The translations under genes were made by a program, and so were the position numbers. This document shows positions 25,860 through 37,381 of a stretch of 64,000 bases of DNA, one piece after another. Source of the DNA: Cymodocea nodosa (taxonomy: Eukaryota > Streptophyta > Magnoliopsida > Alismatales > Cymodoceaceae); assembly GCA_036874045.1 (NCBI GenBank), contig CM072344.1:4746501-4810500 (forward strand), given 5' to 3'. The notes beneath the pieces were generated by a model, which saw only the letters and a program-made list of their open reading frames with translations, did no database searches and was not told the origin of the DNA. The first letter of the stretch is position 1; the number at the start of each line of letters is the position of its first letter.

Positions 25860-26420
25860 TATTATTTGCTTGGTAGTGAGGTGACAGACGTACGTCGTGG
25901 ATCATGGCTTTCTTAATTCCAAATCAGATCCGTCTCTATTCATCATGCTTCCTTATCTCCTCTTATTTTGTTTTGGTTGGTGTACGTTGATGATGATTCA
26001 CAAAATCTCACAATTCATAGATCATCTCTTGCTCCACCCTTTGATTGCAGGGATCTTGGTCACTTATTCTTTTTTCATTGCATACAAGTTTCTCGAAACT
26101 CTGGCATTTTCATCTCCCAGCAATGGTACGCACAGGTCTTACTACGGTGCTTCTCTATTGTTGATTGCTCCTCTTGTTAGATGCTACTTTCCACTGCATC
26201 TAAATTGCGTCGCTCTCATGGTGACTACCTTCGGCCTACCGGTAGATGCTTTGTGGTTTACAATATTTAACCATTACCAGATTGGACATCACCTTTGCGT
26301 AGACCTTGTCTCCCAACAATTCCGATTTGTTACCGACCGGCACTTGTACGTTTCTCGACAATAATCTGATCACTTGGGACTGCTAAGAAACAAATTTCCA
26401 TCTTCCACTCAAGCACAAAA
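25860..26420 (+). pseudogene. Ty1/copia RT relic downstream of ERG
   Basis: Translation in shifting frames gives copia RT blocks in order: HGFLNSKSDPSLFI (25900-25940), YVDD (25977-25993), DLGHLFFFHCIQVSRNSGIF (26050-26110), and a FISQQWYAQVLLRCFSIVDC block (26105-26170). It is frame-shifted several times and lacks both ends. It begins about 165 bp after the ERG stop, so it may overlap the ERG 3' UTR. Confidence 0.75.
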
Positions 26421-26970
26421 TCAGAATACTGTGCACCCTTGTACCTGCCATGGATATGCTTTCTTCTTCGTGAACTGGGTATCATCAGTTTACTTCCTCA
26501 CGCGTTTCCCATAATTTAAATTAGCCTTGTCTTTAGCTTACAACCTGGTTGTAAATGTTTAGACCCACCCACCACATCGACATCCAGTAAATTTCAAATC
26601 TTAACCAATACTATTATGAAGGTGGCGTAAAAGTTTGTTCTTCCATGGTGATGCAATGTACGCCTTGGATTTCATGTGTGTCCCTTGTTTGAAGGATGGA
26701 ATGAACAGAAGATTTACGTACCAGGGGAGAGGAATGATATGTATCTCAGCACACCTCATGAAAACTTGTTAGCTACTGTTACCTCATGCTTAGGGATATT
26801 GTTATTGACAAGTAACATGACACTTAAATTAAGTTTATCTATCTTGTAGATTTGCGTGTCTGTTGTGTTCCTAAAATAAAAGCTTAAATTATTCGTAGCT
26901 TCCTTCTTTCTTAACTTTTCAGCTTATTATGTGTGACTTGTCGGTTGAGGTCTTTTATTTTGTTTGCCCA
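26421..26970. other. Intergenic DNA, nothing certain
   Basis: May be further decayed copia sequence after the RT relic, but no RNase H motif could be aligned. No other feature is seen. Confidence 0.4.
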
Positions 26971-26974
26971 TCCT

Positions 26975-27325
26975 TTTAGTCCTTAATCAAATCTCCCTTT
27001 TGATCTCTAATCAAATTTTTAATTTTAATCTTTAATCAAATTCTTGGCTAAGTACATATTTAATTTTAACCATTCATCAAATTAAATCTTAAGTTTCAAT
27101 CTTTATGTAAGTCTTTGATCAATTTAAATTTAAATTTAATCCTTAATCCTAAATAAATTACTTGACAAAAACCTTAATTAATCTTTAATCAAAATCACTT
27201 GATTGCTTAACCTATTTTATTTAAAATCTTTAATCACTAGCCAAACTATCTAATTAAATCCTTAATCACTCTATCTTTGTCACTTATCTTTCTCTTTAAA
27301 CCAAATTAATCACTTAAAAAACTTT
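26975..27325. repeat. Low-complexity CTTTAATCAAAT-type short repeat
   Basis: Irregular repetition of CCTTAATCAAATC / TTTAATCAAATT words at spacings of about 20-40 bases, AT-rich and non-coding. No terminal repeats or coding sequence are evident. Confidence 0.6.
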
Positions 27326-27599
27326 TAAATTATCTTCTTTTTCCTTTCCTTTTTCACCTTCCCATGCTTAACATCATTGTTGGTTGGTGTTCCTTCCATG
27401 CCCATTCCTTGCAACACTCAAACCATCCCCCCTATATGGTCAAATCTCATCTACTCCTCGTCACTCTCCTAGTGGTCTACTCCTCATGTAGCCCCTTGCA
27501 CAGTGCCTTGCAAATTTGTTGCCTATCCTCCATTAAATGCCATTCCCTACAAAGTCGCCCCCCTCCCTGCAAGGCATAGCTTTAGTAGCTATCTATCAT

Positions 27600-28450
27600 A
27601 AGGGGCATTGTTGGAGGAATAAAACCATCACAAGGTGAGGGCATCTAGATCTTTCTTCTACACTCTCCTCCTCTTGACTTCTGCTTGAAATTAGATAGTT
27701 GAAATTAGAAATCAAGAAATCCTTAAAATCATCAAAGTAAGACCATTGAATAAATAATTGCCTTGTATTAACAATTGAATTAGAGTTTTTCAAACCCTAG
27801 AAAAGTCACTCTTATATATACGCTGTAGGTGGATCCAAGTAATCGAAACTACTTGATTACCAAAAATGAAAAAAACAAAAAACAAAATATTTACACCCCC
27901 TTAAATTCTGGAGAAAAGATTCTTGAGACCTAGTTTACATAGAAGATGATTAAAAATTGGTGCAATAAGTGGCTTGGTAAAAAGATCAGTAATTTGTTGT
28001 GAAGACTATGTATACTGAAATTGAACTTCATGCACCAAGAACTTTTCACACATAAAATGGCAGTGAAGTTCAATGTGTTTCATGCGCTCATGGAAAATTG
28101 GATTCTTTGCTATTTGCAAAGCTACAATATTGTCACAAAAGAGATCAATGGGCCTAAGTTGGGTCATACCTAACTCAACAAAAACTACACACAGCCACAT
28201 AACCTTTTTAACAATTGTAGACATTGTGTGATACTCACTTTTAGTTGAGGAGCAAGCTACACACGTTGTTTCTTGGATTTCCAAGAAACTAGAGAATCTC
28301 TAAAGAATATGTAGTAGCCAACCATAGATCTCTTTGTCAAAGGACACATTGCCTAGTTTGTGTTTGTGAATGTTCACATTCTTAGAATTGTAGTAGACTT
28401 AAAGAAGATCCCTCAGCCAGGTGAATCTTTCAAGTATTTCACATACTCTC
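27600..28450 (-). mobile_element. 3' end of a Ty1/copia element (RNase H plus 3' LTR)
   Basis: The minus strand from 28450 encodes decayed RNase [51 protein letters not shown] and HIELHCHFMCEKF (28284-28006), then LTKPL-like sequence. A purine tract (AAGGGGGTG, near 27895-27903) follows. An LTR starts with TGTAAATATTTTG at about 27895 and contains a TATATATAAGAG promoter-like site near 27812-27823. The lower LTR boundary is not defined. The upper side is cut by gypsy-derived sequence at about 28460. Confidence 0.75.
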
Positions 28451-28479
28451 GCTCTCTCACTTACCTCTCCATGGAATTA

Positions 28480-28610
28480 TGGTTAACTCCACGGACTTGG
28501 ACTTAACTATAGTACTCCGTTGAGTTATAGTTAACTCAACAAGATAAGTTCGTTAACTCATCCTAGACTCAATGGAGTAGGTTCGTTGAGTTAAGTGTAA
28601 CTCAACGGAC
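28480..28610. repeat. Palindrome array, GTTGAGTTA / TAACTCAAC type
   Basis: At least two near-perfect inverted repeats, TCCGTTGAGTTA then TAACTCAAC at 28516-28540 and TTCGTTGAGTTA then TAACTCAACGGACTT at 28572-28605, plus half sites. The same motif occurs at many other places in the gypsy-derived DNA of this window. Confidence 0.8.
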
Positions 28611-28659
28611 TTTTCGTAAAGTTATATCTAATAAAAATACTTAAAATAATAATTTTTAC

Positions 28660-28965
28660 TTTGGTCAAGACTGAAGACTTTCCAGTCTAACCGATTCTTA
28701 ATTTTCCAACATTTGAAAATTTCAGTCGAACCGTTATATTCCTCGGTTGAATCGAAATTAATTTTTTTTTTTTCAGTTGAACCGATACTATGCTTCGGTA
28801 AAACCAACATTCTTACTTAATATAATATATAGATTTTTTTTATGTTTTTATGTTTCGATCAGACCGATAGATCCTGTTGGTTGAACTGCAACAACCTTTT
28901 TTCTTTTAAAATATGTTTCGGTAAAATCGATAACTCATTTCGGTTGAATCGTGACTATGTTTAAA
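28660..28965. repeat. Second palindrome-type array, TTCGGTTGAACCGA-like
   Basis: About nine variants of CGGTTGAA / TTCAACCG-type words in both orientations, spaced roughly 20-45 bases apart and separated by AT-rich sequence. The array lies between the integrase relic (29020-29735) and the array at 28480-28610. It has no coding potential. Confidence 0.65.
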
Positions 28966-29019
28966 TAATAATTTTTTTTTTTTAAATATACTTAGAAAAT
29001 TTCTTACTAAGTAAAGCTC

Positions 29020-29735
29020 GAGTAGTCCTCTACTCTTCTTCTATAATTCCAAAAGAACTTTTTGGTATTTTCAAAATAGGTCTAAGTCTTTGTCCATTTA
29101 CTTTAAATATATTTTGATTTTTAAGATTTTCAATTTCAATAGCTCCATAGGGATAAATATTTCGAACTATGTAAGGTACTGCCCATCTAGATCTTAATTT
29201 TCCTAGATGGTTATGAAGTCTAGTCAAGTAAAGATATACTTCTTGTCCTATTTCAAAGGTTTTTGGAATAATTTTCTTGTTATGCCAGAACTTCATTTTC
29301 TCTTTTTCTCTTATAGTTTTCAAATAGGCTTCATTCCTAAATTCTTCTAATTCAATCAATTGTATTTTTCTATTCTCAGCAACTTGATTTAAATTAGTGT
29401 TCAGAGTTTTTAATGCCTAATAAGCTTTATGTTCAATTTTAGCTGGTAAATGACAACTTTTTCCATATACTAGTTTAAAAGGTGACATACCTAAGCTTGT
29501 CTTATAAGTAGTTCTATAAGCCCAAAGTGTATCTATTAATCTATTAGCCCAATCTGTTCTAGTAGGATTTACTACTTTTTCTAAGATTAATTTAATTTGT
29601 TTGTTTGCACTTTCTACTTGTACACTTGTTTGTGGATGATATGATGTTGCAATTTTGTGATTTACTATATATTTCTTCATTAAAGCTTTAAAACTTCTAT
29701 TACAGAAATAAGTTCCTCTATCACTAATGTAGGAT
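29020..29735 (-). pseudogene. Athila-like gypsy integrase C-terminal relic
   Basis: The minus strand encodes SDRGTYFCNRSF (second catalytic Asp), YHPQTSVQVESANKQIK (catalytic Glu), WAYRTTYKTSLGMSPF, YGKSCHLPAKIEHKAY, then after a stop (about 29414-29416) FEIGQEVYLYLTRLHNHLGK and LRSRWAVPYIV. It is closely related to the integrase at 47059-48219. The N-terminal zinc-binding half and first Asp are missing because the sequence abuts a copia LTR end at about 29735. Confidence 0.9.
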
Positions 29736-29946
29736 CGTATGGCTACAAAAGAGGGGGGTGAATTGTGTTTTTCAACATTTTCGATTATAATTGAAACTTT
29801 AAAACTCAAAAACAAGTCGAGACACTGTTTTTATAAAATCATTTTTATTCAAAGTTTCAATTACAATATACAATTCAATTCTCCTCAGAAATTGTAGATG
29901 CAATTATATATCAATACTATGTTTCATCTATACAATTTTCCATGAG
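29726..29946 (-). repeat. Copia LTR 3'-end fragment
   Basis: Reverse-complement relative of 51775-51990, with shared blocks GAATTGTATATTGTAATTG, GATTTTAT, AATTCACCCCCCTCTT and the terminal TAGCCATAC...CCTACA. One side joins the integrase relic and the other joins the ORF at 29947-31678, with no matching LTR copy nearby. Confidence 0.75.
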
Positions 29947-31678
29947 TCTCATTTCAGAATATACATCTGGAATTTTTGATAAAGACTGTATGTTCCATTC
30001 CAGTTGTCTAATCATGTCAAATTTGTTTGTAACAACAACACCTTCATTCTTTAATCCCAAAACTTCAAAAATTAATTCAGGAGACAATATTAACTCTTGT
30101 TTATTTATTTAAGTTTTCAGTATATCATTCTTGACCAGATTGCTATAAAAAGCTGCAATAAGCTCTGTGTATTACTTCCATTTCGTTCCAACTAGCAAGA
30201 ATTGAATGAGGCCTTGATACTTAAATAGATATCTTATTTCCATCAAATTTCTGAATTTTATTGGACGTGCATGCAGAATCTGACATGTAATCAGATTATT
30301 GTATTTTTGCACTACTTCCTCAGATCTAAAATGAATTGAATTACCTTGAATTTGTAATACTTTATACAAAGAAGGTGATACCTGAAGCTGTGATTCAGAG
30401 TTTAATTCATTTTCAGGAACTTCTTCAAAATGAATGTCATGTTGTTCCTCTGTGAAAATATTTTCTTGAAGCTGCGTATGTACACTTGATTCTTCAGCTT
30501 CAACAGTGTAAGGAACATCTTCATTATGCTCAACATTCATCTGTTCAGTCTCTATAGAATGATCAGAGTTCAATTTTTCCATAAACTCTACAGCTGGTGT
30601 ATTTATCTGTAATTGTTCATTTTGTTCAATAGATATTTCCATTAATACATGTGAATTCTCAGACTCTACTTCTATAGATTTTGAACAAGGCTAGTTGATG
30701 TTTAGCTCTTTTAGAGTCTTAACTTTTTCAATATCTGCTACTTCAGACAATTCAGCCTTTGAACTAGTTACTGCCTCAACATTGTCAATTATATATGCAA
30801 TAACTTGTTCAATGTCAAGTGTCCGATGCTCTGATTTTTCAATTTCTGCATCATCAAGACTTGAACTAATAGAAAAACTTAAGCTCATATTTGACTTACA
30901 TTTCTTCTCAAGTTTTCTAGTAAGGGAAGATAAAGTCTCATTATCATCATCAGTTTCAGTATGCTCGGAACTGATGAGTTTATCAGATGCACTATAAGGT
31001 ACAATGTCTAGACATACATTGTCCTTTGGAAATAAATGCTCATCTGATTTTTCTTTTTCAGCATACTTTGTTTCCTTAGTCATAATTTTTCTGATTTTCC
31101 TTCTTCTATAAAATTTCTGTTTCTCCTCTTCAAGTATTGCTGTTTTCTTTTCAAATTGCTCCATAAAAGTTTTCTGCTTTAATTCTTCAAAAGCACTTTC
31201 TATTGCTATAGTCTTTCGAAGATTGTCAACTTTTCTTTTATCTACAGTAATACTTGTTTTGAATACAAAGGAGTAGGATAGCTGATTCATGTTTTTCCTC
31301 AAATGCATGTAACCTTGTACCATTTATAGGTATTTGAGAAATTCTAGTTGATGTACCTACACCTTTTTCCAAATGTTTTGCATACTGTTCTAAAAATGCA
31401 ATTTCAGCATATTTCATTCTGTATTCTCTATCATATTTACTTCGAATACCCATGTATGTAATATTTTCATCAGTATTTTGGAGCTCTTGTCTAACTTCAT
31501 CTAGCATACCTTGAGGAAAGAAGTATTCACTGTAAATTTGTGCTAACCTTTTGTCCACTCGAAGTATCTTCTTGAACCAAGTGCGTGGAACTTCATCAGT
31601 ATCTATTTCTTTTTCTTTTACATCTTCTCTGCTTTTGCCTTTTCCTCTACCACGACCTTTGTAGAACTTAGAGACCAT
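29947..31678 (-). pseudogene. Retroelement accessory ORF with 'putative plant transposon protein'-like domain
   Basis: Broken minus-strand ORF. It starts at MVSKFYKGRGRGKGKSRED with a basic RG-rich N-terminus, followed by a lysine/glutamate-rich coiled-coil-like part (to about 31290, where the frame shifts), an acidic serine-rich middle (31240-30400), and a C-terminal domain (about 30330-29950). The domain reads RPIKFRNLMEIRYLFKYQGL, FYSNLV, LSPELIFEVLGLKNEG. In-frame stops lie at 30691, 30172 and about 30110. The C-terminal domain matches the ORF at 60235-61914 and resembles the uncharacterised PF20167-type domain known from plant transposon-linked proteins. A TATATAAGG site lies about 250 bp upstream (near 31930-31940). 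Its molecular role is unknown; this is not a known gag, pol or env domain. Confidence 0.65.
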
Positions 31679-32229
31679 CGTTGTAGGTTGTAACAGCAAT
31701 AAGCGGGAAAGATTTTCAGACAAAGGTTTACAAATAACCTAAGTGCCTGTGTAATAAGTGTTTAAATAAGGTTTTTAGGCGAATAACTCAACGTGTATAA
31801 GTCGGGTTTGGATTTTAAATGAGTATTGAATATAGTTTATTCAATCAAGGTACCCAAAATATTCAAGTATAACTTGTTGAGTTAACTAAGCTAACGAGTA
31901 AAACACTGTCTAGAGGTAGTTTTACATGTTACCTTATATAACATAACGTTCAGTTAGTACACTTTAAAAAAGAATCAAGTTTTGGATGCTTCCTTCCGAA
32001 GACAACATACATGCTACACTTAACATTATCTTGAGAACATTGTAAACTATTCTAACATTCTTTTCATATGAATCTAAAATAGTTTGTTTGTCTTTTTAAA
32101 TTGTTTCATCAAGATCTTAAGAGGATTTAAATTTAGATTAACCAAGATTTGTATTCTAAAATATATTAATACATTTTGGACATTGTTAATCCTCTCCCTA
32201 CAAATATACTTCTCATATATTCAATAACA

Positions 32230-33170
32230 TACAAAATATACTTGTATAACACTAGATGTTAAGTATAACTATACTTTTAAATTTTATTTTTAGAAACTTC
32301 CGTTATCCTGATTTTATCAAAAATGATTTTCAGAATCAATTCCTACTGTATATGAATCAAAACACAACTTTGAACTCAATATGATTAATTCAAGGAGAAT
32401 AAAAGAATGTATCTCAAATAAACGTCTTCAAAAGTACTAATATTGATTCAATAAATCAGTAATCATATTGGTAGAAACTATATTCGATTCAAAGATATCT
32501 GTAATTAATGAAACAACCTTTTTCTTTTTTTTTTTCAAAATAGTAAATATTGTTAATTTTCTTTAAAAGTTAGTTTGAAAAGCTTGAATCATACAAGAGC
32601 TTTCTAATGTACCTGTGTAATGAGCTTTCAGTCAACAAATCTAAATCTGATCAGGACCTTAGGTTGCTAGATTTAAAGAATCCTTTTTTAGGACAACAAT
32701 CCTTATATACCTATCTGTTCAAGTACAAAAGGCTCGTGATCAAACTGATCAATAAACTCTCAAAGATTTTCACTTTATAAGCACTTTTCATTTTAAGCAC
32801 AATATATATGTATTCCATTAATATAAATGCAACAAAACACAAATCTCATACAATTTTTACTTCTATGATTTTACTGAAAATATGAATCAGTTTCAATAAG
32901 CTCATACTTTTGATTAACAGTTTAAGATGATTTACATATAAATTATTCTACAAGTTTAATCAATCAAGACAAATTTATATATGATCATATGCACTTCCCT
33001 TGATTCAAAGAAAACACTTAATCAAAATTTCAGAATTTCAGAAGTATTTAATGTTTTTCATTTACACTTCCACTTAAAATCGTGAAAACCATTAAAATTG
33101 ATAAACTACTTAAAATCAATAAGATACTACTATGATTTTACAATAAATACATAGTATCTTATGTAGTAGT
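32230..33170 (-). repeat. Gypsy untranslated region, related to 54960-55930
   Basis: Shares long blocks with 54960-55930 in the same orientation: AAGCTTGAATCATACAAGAG, CTTAGGTTGC, ACATACCTATCTG-like, GCTCGTGATCAAAC, TTAAAATCGTGAAA. In the other copy it lies just before a polypurine tract and LTR B, so it is probably 3' non-coding sequence of that family. Here it is followed by the ORF at 31678 rather than an LTR, which indicates rearrangement. Confidence 0.75.
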
Positions 33171-33265
33171 TTAGATATTACTTAGATATTTATAATAAGT
33201 ATATAATATCTATGAGGTGAACAACATCATCAATAATATTTATCTTTTTGTGGAGTCTAAGCATT

Positions 33266-36200
33266 TTACACATCACATAGCTTACAAATACCCAAATTTA
33301 ATCTTATGTTGCAGAATGTATTTTCATCTAGAGGTTTTGTAAATATATCAGCTAATTGATTTTTACTAGACACAAATTCTAATTTAATTTTTCCTTTAAT
33401 TACGTTATCTCTTAGAAAATGATGTTTAACCTCTATATGCTTTGCTCTAGAATGTAATATAGGATTTTTGGAAAGATTTATTGTAGAATTACTGTCACAA
33501 TAAATCTTAGTTGTATCATAAGATAATCCAAAATCTTCTAAAGTTTGCCTTATCCATAGAATCTGAGTGCAATACAGTGCAGCAACAACATATTGAGCTT
33601 CTGTAGTAGAAAGTGCTATACAGTTTTGCTTTTTACTAAACCATGACACCAAATTATTTCCCAATAATTGACATGTGCCACTAGTATTCTTTCTATGAAA
33701 TTTAGATCTTGCATAATCAGCATCAGTATATCCTATAAGATCTATTGAACTATCCTTAGAATAATATAGTTCAAAATTTTTAGTTCCTTGTATATATCTA
33801 AATATTCTTTTAATAGCACTTGAGTGTGATTCTTTAGGATTAGATTGAAATCTAGCACAAGCACACACAACAAACATAATATCAAGACTACTAGCTGTTA
33901 AATAAAGTAAAGAACCAATCATACTTCTGTATTTTCTTTGATCTATTGATTTTCCTATGTCATTAATATCTAACTTTAAAGAAGTATTCATAGGAGTTCC
34001 TCGAATCCTTGTATCATTAAAATTAAATTTCTTAAGCAATTCATCTACATATTTTTCCTAATTTAAAAATATACCTTTATCCATTTGCTTAATTTGAAGT
34101 CCTAGAAAATACGAAAGTTCTCCTATCATACTCATTTCAAACTGACTAGTCATCTCTTTAGAAAATATTTTTATCAGTTTATCAGAAGTTGCTTCAAAGA
34201 TTATATCATCCACATATATTTGAACAACAATCTGATATTTACCATCTCTTTTGATAAATAGAGTATGATCCACTTTTCCCATGATATAACCTTGTTCTAT
34301 TAGAAAAGTAGATAATCTTTTATACCACGATCTAGGTGCTTGCTTCAAACCATATAAGGCTTTCTTCAATTTATACACAAAGTCAGGATTTTTAATATCT
34401 TCAAATCTAGGTGGTTGTTTTACATAGACTTCTTCATTAATTAAACCATTTAGAAATGCACTCTTTACATCCATTTGATATAATTTAAAATCCATATAAC
34501 AAGCATAGGTTAATAATATTTTAATACTTTCTAACCTAGCCACAGGAGTAAATGTTTCATCATAATCTAGTCCTTTTTCTTGTGTATACCCTTGTGCAAC
34601 TAATCTACCTTTGTTTCTTATAACTTGACCAATTTCATTATTTTTGTTTCTAAAGATCCACTTTGTACCTATTATGGACTAATTTTTTGGTGGAGAGACT
34701 AATTCCCAAACATCATTTTTGATGAATTGATTTAGTTCTTCTTGCATTGCCACTATCCAATTTTCATCAGATAATGCTTCTATATTCCTTGGTTCTATCA
34801 TAGAAATAAACATACATATACTACTTAAATTTACTGATGCTCTAGTTTTACCAATGACTTGAGTAATGGGATGTGATGAAGAATAACGCCAATTTCTCTA
34901 ATTTTCCTTAATATTCTCATCAACATCTAAAAGTCCATCACTTTCATCATTAGTTTGATCATTTAAGTTCATATTTTTGATTTTCTTAGATAAATCTTCA
35001 ATCTCTCTATTGATCTCTAACTCTTTTGGGAAATTGATCAAATCATCATTATCAGCTTTAGATTGAGATTCTCTAAACGAATTTTCATTGAAGCTTACGT
35101 GGAGGGTTTCTTCAATAGTTCTAGAAGTCTTGTTATATACTCTATAGGCTTTACTTCTAGTAGAGTAACCTACAAAAATTCCTTCATTCGCTTTGACTTG
35201 AAATTTATCCCTTTTATCCTTAGTATTAAGAATAAAACACTTGCAGCCAAATGATTTCATATAGGAAATTTTTGGAACCCTATTAAATATAATTTCAAAA
35301 GGAGTTTTATTAACATGAGGTCTTAAGTGACTTCTATTAATAACATAACAAGCTGTATTTACTACTTCAACCTAAAGATTTTGAGGTAACTTATGTTCAT
35401 TCAACATAATTCTGGCCATTTCTTGAAGTGATCTATTCTTTCTCTCAATAACACCATTTTGAGACGGTGTTCTTGGAAAAGAAAATCTGTGATCAATGCC
35501 ATGATCTATATAGTAATTATTCATTTGATTATTATCAAATTCAGTACTATGATCACTCCTAAGTTTTTGAACAGAGACACTTTGTTCATTTTGAACAAGA
35601 TTGCAAAACATTTTAAACTTTTCAAAAACTTCTGTCTTAGTTGCTAGAAAATATACCCAAGTGTATCTAGAGAAGTCATCTACTAAAACAAATACATACC
35701 GTTTACCACCAAGACTCATGATTCTTGTTGGTTCAAATAGATCCATATGTATAAGTTCAAAGACTCTCTTACTTGAAATATCAGTTTTGGATTTAAAAGA
35801 GTTTTTGTGAAGTTTACCTAACTCACATGCATCACACATAAAGTCCTTTGAATATTTAATCTTTGGTAAACCTCTCACTAAATGTTTTCTAGATAGTTTA
35901 TGTAACAGTTTTATATTTATTTGCCCTATCCTTCTATGCCACAAATATGCATTACTAGTTTCAGCTAGCAAACATGAATTTAAATCAACTACACCAGAAG
36001 GTAAAGATAAAATACATACAGAACCTTTTCTTTTAGCAATAAACTTAACTTCATTTGTATTTTTATCAATAATTTTGTACACATTATCTTTAAACACTAC
36101 ATAATATCCATTCTCAGTTAGTTTTATAACACTCAGTAAATTAAATCCTAGGTTTTCTACATATAGTACATTCGAAATAACACAAGTCAGAGTTATTTGA

Positions 36201-37381
36201 ACATTACCCATACTTATGATTTTATCCTTGCTTTTGTTTCCAAATGTTACACTTCCTTTCATGATAGTTGTAAAATTTTGTATTAAACTTTTTTGTTCGG
36301 TCATGTGATTTGATGCTCCACTGTCCAAGATCCATTTTGATGTTGTTTCCTCTTGCAAAATAAATTAAGAAAAACTTTTTCTTGGTATCCAATGTTGTTG
36401 AGGACCAAGTTCATCAAACACATATTTCTTCTTTTCGTTTAAAAATAGTTTAACATTATCATTTACATTCTTATTAGTTGTAAGTACTATAGACTTATCA
36501 TTAGCATCATACTTACTTATAACATTATTGCTCTTATAATCATTCTTTTTATTTTCAGATGTAGTATAACCAAGACCAAGCTGATTTTTATCAGATGTTA
36601 ATTTATTTTGGTCATGCTCATACATTTCAGTAAGTTCATACCTAGATTTTGTACTTGTATTTGAATTTTCAATACATACAAAATCTTTTTCTACACAAGA
36701 ATTTTCAGAATTATCACATGTAGAATGAGTAATTGGTCTAACACTAGTGTTTTGAATTACATGCTCGGTTTTCTAAATTTTCAGTTTACTACAATTGTTT
36801 GAAATTTTAGAAACATTAGAAACTGAATTTCTAGAACAAGAAACAAAATTTTTAGAAACATTAATAGTCATGTTAGAAGTACATTTAGACAAATCACATT
36901 GATTTATATTATTACTACATGATTCATCCCTTGAATTACCTACTTCTACATATTTATTACCTTGTTTCATGATAAAAGGAATTTTAGTCTTAGATTTACT
37001 AGAACTGCAACTAATAAATCCTTTATTGGCTTGAGATTCAGGATAATCAAATCCTAATTCAAATTTATATGACATCGTAGGGGTACTAGTTAGTTTGTCT
37101 AACTTAGTTTGACTTAAATTCCATTTCTTAATGGTAGAATTTAAATCTAGCTCTCTCATTTTTAATTTATCAATCTCTAACTCAAGATCATTTATATTTT
37201 TTCTCAACATTTCATTTTCAGATTCTATCTTTAATTTTTCAGCATTTGTATTTTGTATTTGTTCATGCAAGACACATTCATTAAATCTAAATTTATGCAA
37301 ATCTCTAGCATGATTTTCATTATCACATTTAAACTTTTCTAAAGTAGTAGACAAGAAACAATTTTCTTCTTCCATAGTCAT
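33266..37381 (-). mobile_element. Ty1/copia element, 5'-truncated, reading frame broken mainly by in-frame stops
   Basis: All coding blocks lie in one minus-strand frame. In order: gag C-terminal coiled coil (37381-36775), linker (36625-36368), protease WILDSGASNHMT (near 36330), integrase 36280-35372 with D (HMDLFEP), D (LRSDHSTEF) and E (ERKNRS), RT (QMDVKSAFLNG, YVDD) 34860-34058, RNase H (GYTDADYARS, KHIEVKHHFLRD, ADIFTKPL) to 33266. Stops at 36773, 36365, 35372, 34898, 34679 and 34058, mostly TAG, interrupt it without evident frameshifts. The integrase zinc motif has Gln (RRIGQIN) where His is expected. The gag N-terminus and 5' LTR are missing; at 37381 it joins gypsy sequence. No 3' LTR was identified below 33266. 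Confidence 0.93.

Noticed and set aside
27360-27793. Small open frames on both strands
   Set aside because: They fall in or next to the LTR of the copia 3' end and have no conserved motif.
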